DNA from: Variovorax ginsengisoli
GTDB lineage: Bacteria > Pseudomonadota > Gammaproteobacteria > Burkholderiales > Burkholderiaceae_C
Length of the DNA: 64,000 nucleotides
Assembly: GCF_030486595.1 (NCBI RefSeq)
Contig: NZ_JAUJZH010000010.1
Span: 124,001-188,000 of the forward strand
Direction: 5' to 3'
The position numbers and the translations under genes are program-made. Below the pieces are notes generated by a model that had not been told where the DNA came from, did no database searches, and saw only the letters and a program-made list of their open reading frames with translations. Positions 59,794-64,000 of the stretch are shown in pieces. The first letter of the stretch is position 1; the number at the start of each line of letters is the position of its first letter.

Positions 59794-62700
59794 CTATCCG
59801 GCGCCGTGGGCCGCGTCCGGGCCTGCTTCGGCCGCCGGCGGCTGGCCGCGCAGGCGTCGCGCGGTGCGCTTGATCCAGCCCTCGACGTCGTCGACGTAGG
59901 TGAACACCGCCGGCACCACCAGCAGGCTCAGCACGGTGGAAGTGATCAGCCCGCCGATCACGGCCATCGCCATCGGCGAGCGGAAGCTGGAATCGGCGGC
60001 GCCGAGACCGATCGCGATCGGCAGCATGCCCGCGCCCATCGCCAGCGTGGTCATGATGATCGGCCGGGCCCGCTTGTGACAGGCGTCGCGCAGGGCGTCC
60101 CAGCGGCTCATGCCGTGGTCGCGGCGCGCCACGATCGCGTACTCGACCAGCAGGATCGAGTTCTTGGTCGCAATGCCCATCAGCATGATGAGACCGATCA
60201 GCGAAGGCATCGACAGCGCCTTCTGGCCGATCAGCAGGCCGACGAAGGCGCCGCCGAGCGCCAGCGGCAGCGCGCAAAGGATCGTGATCGGGTGCAGGAA
60301 GTCCTTGAACAGCAGCACCAGCACGATGTAGATGCACAGCACGCCGGTCAGCATGGCCAGGCCGAAGCTCGCGAACAGCTCGGTCATGACCTCGGCGTCG
60401 CCGACCTCGGCCACCCGCACGCCGGGCGGCAGGCTGCGGATCGAGGGCAGCTTCATCGCCGCGTCCTTGGCGTCGCCGAGGCCGACGCCCGACAGCTCGA
60501 TCTCGAAATTGACGTTGCGCGAGCGGTCGTAGCGATCGATCACGGCCGGGCCGCCTTCCATCGTGAGCGCCGCCACCTGGCCCAGCATGACCGGGCCGCG
60601 CGTGCCGGGCACCGCGAGCCGTTCGAGCAGCGCCAGGTTCTGCCGCGCCGAATTCTCCAGCTTGACCACGATCGGCACCTGCCGCTGCGCCAGGTTGAGC
60701 TTGGGCAGGTTCTGGTCGTAGTCGCCGAGCGTGGCGACCCGCAGCGTCTCGGCGATCGCCGAACTCGTGACGCCGAGGTCGGCGGCGCGCGCGAAGTCGG
60801 GCCTGACCGCGATCTCGGGCCGGATCAGGCTGGCGGTCGAGGTGATGTTGCCGAGGCCGGGAATGGTGCGCAGGTCGCGTTCCACCGCGCGCGCGGCGGT
60901 GGTCAGCGCGTTCGGGTCGTCGCCGCTCAGCGCCAGGATGTATTTCTCGCCCGAGCCGCCGAGGCCCACGGTGCTGCGCACGCCGGGCAGGGTCTCGAGC
61001 GCGGCCCGAATGCGGTTCTCGATCACCTGCTTGCGTGGCCGGTCGCCGCGCGGGTCGAGCTGGATCGTGAGTGTCGCCTTGCGGGTCTCGGGGGTGCCGA
61101 AGTTGGCGAAGGGGTCGCCGCCGGCGCTGCCGCCGCCGACCGTGGTGTAGACGCTGCGCACATGGTCGATCGCCATCAGGCGCCGGCGCGTTTCCTCGGC
61201 GGTGGCCGTGGTCTGGGCCAAGGTGGCGCCGGGCGCGAGCGACAGGTAGACCTGGGTCTGCGAGTTGTCGTCGGGCGGGATGAAGCCGGTCTTGAGCAGC
61301 GGGATCATCGCCACCGAGCCGAAGAAGAAGAGGGTGGCCAGCACCATCGTCGTGAAGCGATGTTTCAGGCACCACTCGGCCATCCGCATGTAGATCCTGA
61401 GCCAGCGCGGCTCTTTCTCGGCGTGGACGATCGGCTTCAGGATGTAGGCCGCCATCATCGGCGTCAGCACCCGGGCCACCACCAGGGATGCGAACACCGC
61501 GAGCGAGGCGGTCCAGCCGAACTGCTTGAAGAACTTGCCGGCCACGCCGCTCATGAAGGCGGTCGGAAGGAACACCGCGATCAGGGTGAAGGTGGTGGCG
61601 ATCACGGCCAGGCCGATCTCGTCGGCGGCTTCCATCGCGGCCTGGTAGGGCGACTTGCCCATCCGCAGGTGACGCACGATGTTCTCGACCTCCACGATCG
61701 CATCGTCGACCAGGATCCCGACCACCAGCGACAGCGCCAGCAGCGACACCACGTTGATCGAGAAGCCCAGCAGGTACATGCCCACGAAGGCCGGGATCAC
61801 CGACATCGGGAGTGCCACCGCGGAAATGAAGGTCGCGCGCCAGTCGCGCAGGAACAGCCAGACCACGATTACGGCCAGGATCGCGCCCTCGTAGAGCAGG
61901 TGCAGCGAGCCTTCGTATTCCTCCTCGACCGGGGCGACGAAATTGAAGGCCTCGGTGAGCTGGATGTCGGGGTGCTGCAGGCGCATCTCGGCCAGCGCCT
62001 TCTGGATCGCGGCGCCGACCTCGACCTCGCTGGCGCCGCGGCTGCGCGCCACCTCGAAGCCGACCACCGGCCGGCCGTCGAGCAGCGCCGCGGCGCGCGG
62101 CTCGGCGATGGTGTCGCTGATGCGGGCCAACTCGTCGAGCCGGATGCGGCGGCCGTCGGTCAGCGCGATCTGCATGTCGGCCAGTTGGTCGGCCGACTGC
62201 ACCGTGGCCAGCGTGCGCACCGGCTGCTCGCTGCCGCCGACGTCGGTGCGGCCACCCGCGCTCTCTGTCTGTACCAGCCGCAGCTGGCGCGAGATGTCGG
62301 CCGCGGTGGCGCCCAGCGCCTGCAGCTTGGCCGGATCGAGGTCGACATGCACCTGGCGGGTGACGCCGCCGACCCGGTTCACCGCGCCGACGCCGGGCAG
62401 CGCCAGCAGCTTCTTGGTGACGTCGTTGTCGACGAACCAGGACAGCGCCTCGTCGTCCATCTTCGATGACGCGATCGTGAAGGCCAGCACCGGCTGGGCC
62501 GCGAAGTCGAGCTTGGTGACCACCGGGTCGCGGACGTCGGCCGGGAGGTCGGCGCGCACCCGCTGCACCGCCGAGCGCACGTCGTCGACCGCTTCCTGGA
62601 CCGGCTTCTCGAGCCGGAACTCGACGATCAGCGTGGCCGCGCCGTCCTGCACCTTGGTCGTGATGTGCTTCAGGCCCTGGATGGTGGCGATCGAGTTCTC

Positions 62701-62901
62701 GAGCTTGCGCGCGACATCGTTCTCGAGCTGCGAGGGCGCGGCGCCCGGCAGCGCGGCCGACACCGTGACGGTCGGCAGGTCGATGTCCGGGAAGTTCTGG
62801 ACCTTCATGGCGTTGAAGGACAAGAGACCCGCGAAGGTCAGCAGCACGAACAGCATCACCGCCGGGATCGGGTTGCGGATGGACCAGGCCGAGACGTTCA
62901 A
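59794..62901 (-). CDS. RND multidrug efflux permease (HAE1/AcrB-type)
   Basis: The 1035-residue inner-membrane protein has the RND layout: one N-terminal span (IPAVMLFVLLTFAGLLSF), a large periplasmic loop, six spans, a second loop (from about 560) and five C-terminal spans. VVGILVDDAIVEVEN near 400 holds the proton-relay Asp pair of TM4. The pump should drive drugs or other hydrophobic compounds out through TolC-type ducts. The sequence is of the drug/hydrophobe branch, not the heavy-metal CzcA branch. It starts 13 bp after the adaptor. Confidence 0.92.
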   Translation of the reverse strand: MNVSAWSIRNPIPAVMLFVLLTFAGLLSFNAMKVQNFPDIDLPTVTVSAALPGAAPSQLENDVARKLENSIATIQGLKHITTKVQDGAATLIVEFRLEKPVQEAVDDVRSAVQRVRADLPADVRDPVVTKLDFAAQPVLAFTIASSKMDDEALSWFVDNDVTKKLLALPGVGAVNRVGGVTRQVHVDLDPAKLQALGATAADISRQLRLVQTESAGGRTDVGGSEQPVRTLATVQSADQLADMQIALTDGRRIRLDELARISDTIAEPRAAALLDGRPVVGFEVARSRGASEVEVGAAIQKALAEMRLQHPDIQLTEAFNFVAPVEEEYEGSLHLLYEGAILAVIVVWLFLRDWRATFISAVALPMSVIPAFVGMYLLGFSINVVSLLALSLVVGILVDDAIVEVENIVRHLRMGKSPYQAAMEAADEIGLAVIATTFTLIAVFLPTAFMSGVAGKFFKQFGWTASLAVFASLVVARVLTPMMAAYILKPIVHAEKEPRWLRIYMRMAEWCLKHRFTTMVLATLFFFGSVAMIPLLKTGFIPPDDNSQTQVYLSLAPGATLAQTTATAEETRRRLMAIDHVRSVYTTVGGGSAGGDPFANFGTPETRKATLTIQLDPRGDRPRKQVIENRIRAALETLPGVRSTVGLGGSGEKYILALSGDDPNALTTAARAVERDLRTIPGLGNITSTASLIRPEIAVRPDFARAADLGVTSSAIAETLRVATLGDYDQNLPKLNLAQRQVPIVVKLENSARQNLALLERLAVPGTRGPVMLGQVAALTMEGGPAVIDRYDRSRNVNFEIELSGVGLGDAKDAAMKLPSIRSLPPGVRVAEVGDAEVMTELFASFGLAMLTGVLCIYIVLVLLFKDFLHPITILCALPLALGGAFVGLLIGQKALSMPSLIGLIMLMGIATKNSILLVEYAIVARRDHGMSRWDALRDACHKRARPIIMTTLAMGAGMLPIAIGLGAADSSFRSPMAMAVIGGLITSTVLSLLVVPAVFTYVDDVEGWIKRTARRLRGQPPAAEAGPDAAHGAG

Positions 62902-62914
62902 GATCGCTGCTCCT

Positions 62915-64000
62915 TCACTTGGCTGCGGCTTCGGCCGCGGGCTTGGCGGCGGCCGCGGGCGTCTCGACCACGCGCACCAGGTCGCCGTCGTTCAGGAAGC
63001 CGGCACCCTGGACCACCACGCGGGCGTCGCCCGGCAGCGCCGTCGTGATCTCGACCCGGTCGCCGACCCGGCGGCCGGTCTCGACCTTGAGCTGGGCGAC
63101 CCGGTTGTCGGGCTGCAGCAGCAACAGGTAGTTGAAGCCGTCGCGCGGCACCACCGAGGCCTGCGGCACCGTCAGCGCGCTGGTGCGGCCGAGCTGGAAA
63201 TCGCCGCGCGCGAACATGCCGGCCTTGAGGCCGGTGTTCTGCAGCACGTTCGGGATGTCGACGTAGACCAGCGCATTGCGGGTCTGCGGATCGACCGTCG
63301 GCGCGATGCTGCGGACCTTGCCGCTGACGGTGGCGCCGCTGGCGCTGGTGATCACGGCCGGCGTGCCGACCGCGATCCGGCCGAGTTCGGAGGAGGTGAC
63401 CTCGGCGCGCCATTCGAGCCGGCCCTGCCGCACCATGCGGAACAGCTCGGTGCCGGCACTGACCACGCTGCCGACCGTGGCGGTGCGCGCCGAGATCACG
63501 CCGTCGTCGGGCGCCAGCACCTGCGTGTTGCGCCCGCGCACCTGCTGGGCGGCGAGCACCGCCTCGGCGGCTTCGACCCGCGCCTTGGCGGTCTGCTCGG
63601 CGGTCTGGTATTGGTTGATCTGCTGCTGGCTCATGGCGCCGGTGGCCTGCAGCGTGCGCGCCCGCGCCGCGGTGCCGGTGGCGTCGGCGGCGGTGGCGCG
63701 GGCCTCGGCCAGCGAGGCCTTGGCCTGTGCCACGTCGGCCTGCACCGACTCGGCCGAGAAGGTGGCGAGCACCTGGCCTTTCTTGACCACGTCGCCGACA
63801 TTGACCCGCACCTCGGCGAGCTTGAGGCCGGTCGATTCGGAGCCGATGCTGGCCTCCTGCCAGGCGGCGACGTTGCCGTTGGCCGCCAGTGTGACGCTGA
63901 GTTCGCTGTTCTCGGGCTTGGCGACCGTGACGGTCAGCGACGGCCGGGCTGCGGCCTCGGGCTTTTTCTCGGGCGTGGCGGCAGGCTTGCCGCGCAGCAG
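62915..64000 (-). CDS. RND efflux periplasmic adaptor subunit (partial, N-terminus beyond window)
   Basis: The frame is open to the right edge, giving 361 residues without a start codon. The visible part follows the membrane fusion protein pattern: a lipoyl-like region with SIGSESTGLKLAEVRVNVGDVVKKGQVL (in parts: LAEVRVNVGDVVKKG), an alpha-hairpin (VQADVAQAKASLAEARATAAD, then YQTAEQTAKARVEAAEAVLAA), the second lipoyl half and beta-barrel domains (SPAVITSASGATVSG-type reads PAVITSASGATVSGKV). It links the permease to an outer-membrane channel. No such channel gene is in the window. Confidence 0.9.
   Translation of the reverse strand: MLRGKPAATPEKKPEAAARPSLTVTVAKPENSELSVTLAANGNVAAWQEASIGSESTGLKLAEVRVNVGDVVKKGQVLATFSAESVQADVAQAKASLAEARATAADATGTAARARTLQATGAMSQQQINQYQTAEQTAKARVEAAEAVLAAQQVRGRNTQVLAPDDGVISARTATVGSVVSAGTELFRMVRQGRLEWRAEVTSSELGRIAVGTPAVITSASGATVSGKVRSIAPTVDPQTRNALVYVDIPNVLQNTGLKAGMFARGDFQLGRTSALTVPQASVVPRDGFNYLLLLQPDNRVAQLKVETGRRVGDRVEITTALPGDARVVVQGAGFLNDGDLVRVVETPAAAAKPAAEAAAK

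Noticed and set aside
58618..62469. A 1283-codon plus-strand open frame across the TonB receptor, small genes and RND permease
   Set aside because: It spans several well-supported minus-strand genes, is rich in Arg/His/Gln/Asp repeats without domains, and is a composition artefact.

Overview
The window is a stretch of chromosome from a G+C-rich betaproteobacterium. Gene content and order (nrdR/glyA next to ribD-ribE-ribBA-ribH-nusB, a short tilS, tctCBA, DUF748 and DUF349 proteins, two pirins) fit Burkholderiales, most likely family Comamonadaceae close to Variovorax. The assignment is by recognition of the proteins, not by a search. Almost every base is coding. I see no phage, insertion sequence, integron or CRISPR array. 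The first and last genes are cut by the window edges.

Layout. 1-9967: an HD-domain protein, a Crp/Fnr regulator, a periplasmic amino-acid-type binding protein, a small hypothetical gene, an FAD oxidoreductase-gluQ-trmB cluster, and a LysR regulator divergent from pirin-DoxX-flavodoxin-pirin. 9971-14319: trhO and dnaE, divergent. 14409-29101: one long run of minus-strand genes with many ATGA/TGATG overlaps. In transcription order they are glyA, nrdR, a type IV minor-pilin set (fimT-pilV-pilW-pilX-pilY1-pilE), ribD, ribE, ribBA, ribH, nusB, an aminotransferase, ybgC, tolQ, tolR and tolA. glyA is preceded by a ZTP (pfl) riboswitch whose 3' end can pair with the glyA ribosome-binding site. 29309-37460: a lytic transglycosylase, a 0.6-kb intergenic region with an AT-rich promoter, then large DUF748 and DUF349 proteins. 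37494-40825: mtfA, lpxH, two cyclophilins and a TPR protein on the minus strand. 41017-47079: cysS, alkA-like glycosylase, accA, tilS, lysC, tRNA-Ser(GCT) and two very small genes. 47080-48328: PPK2 and an S4 RNA-binding protein. 48333-53617: the TctDE two-component system divergent from the tripartite transporter tctC-tctB-tctA, with a strong terminator between tctC and tctB. 53629-59763: a periplasmic protein, a second Crp/Fnr regulator, and a probable copper-uptake cluster (DUF2946, TonB-dependent receptor, YcnI-PCuAC fusion, TRIC-type channel). 59794-64000: an RND efflux permease and its adaptor, cut by the edge.

Most genes are housekeeping. The points most worth a second look are the ZTP riboswitch with its apparent Shine-Dalgarno sequestration, the copper cluster with a fused YcnI-PCuAC protein, a RibBA whose GTP cyclohydrolase II half has lost its zinc cysteines, an RGG-like tract in the DUF349 protein, an HD-domain protein resembling the PhnZ-type oxygenases, and several perfect palindromes in regulatory gaps. 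No wholly new system stands out.
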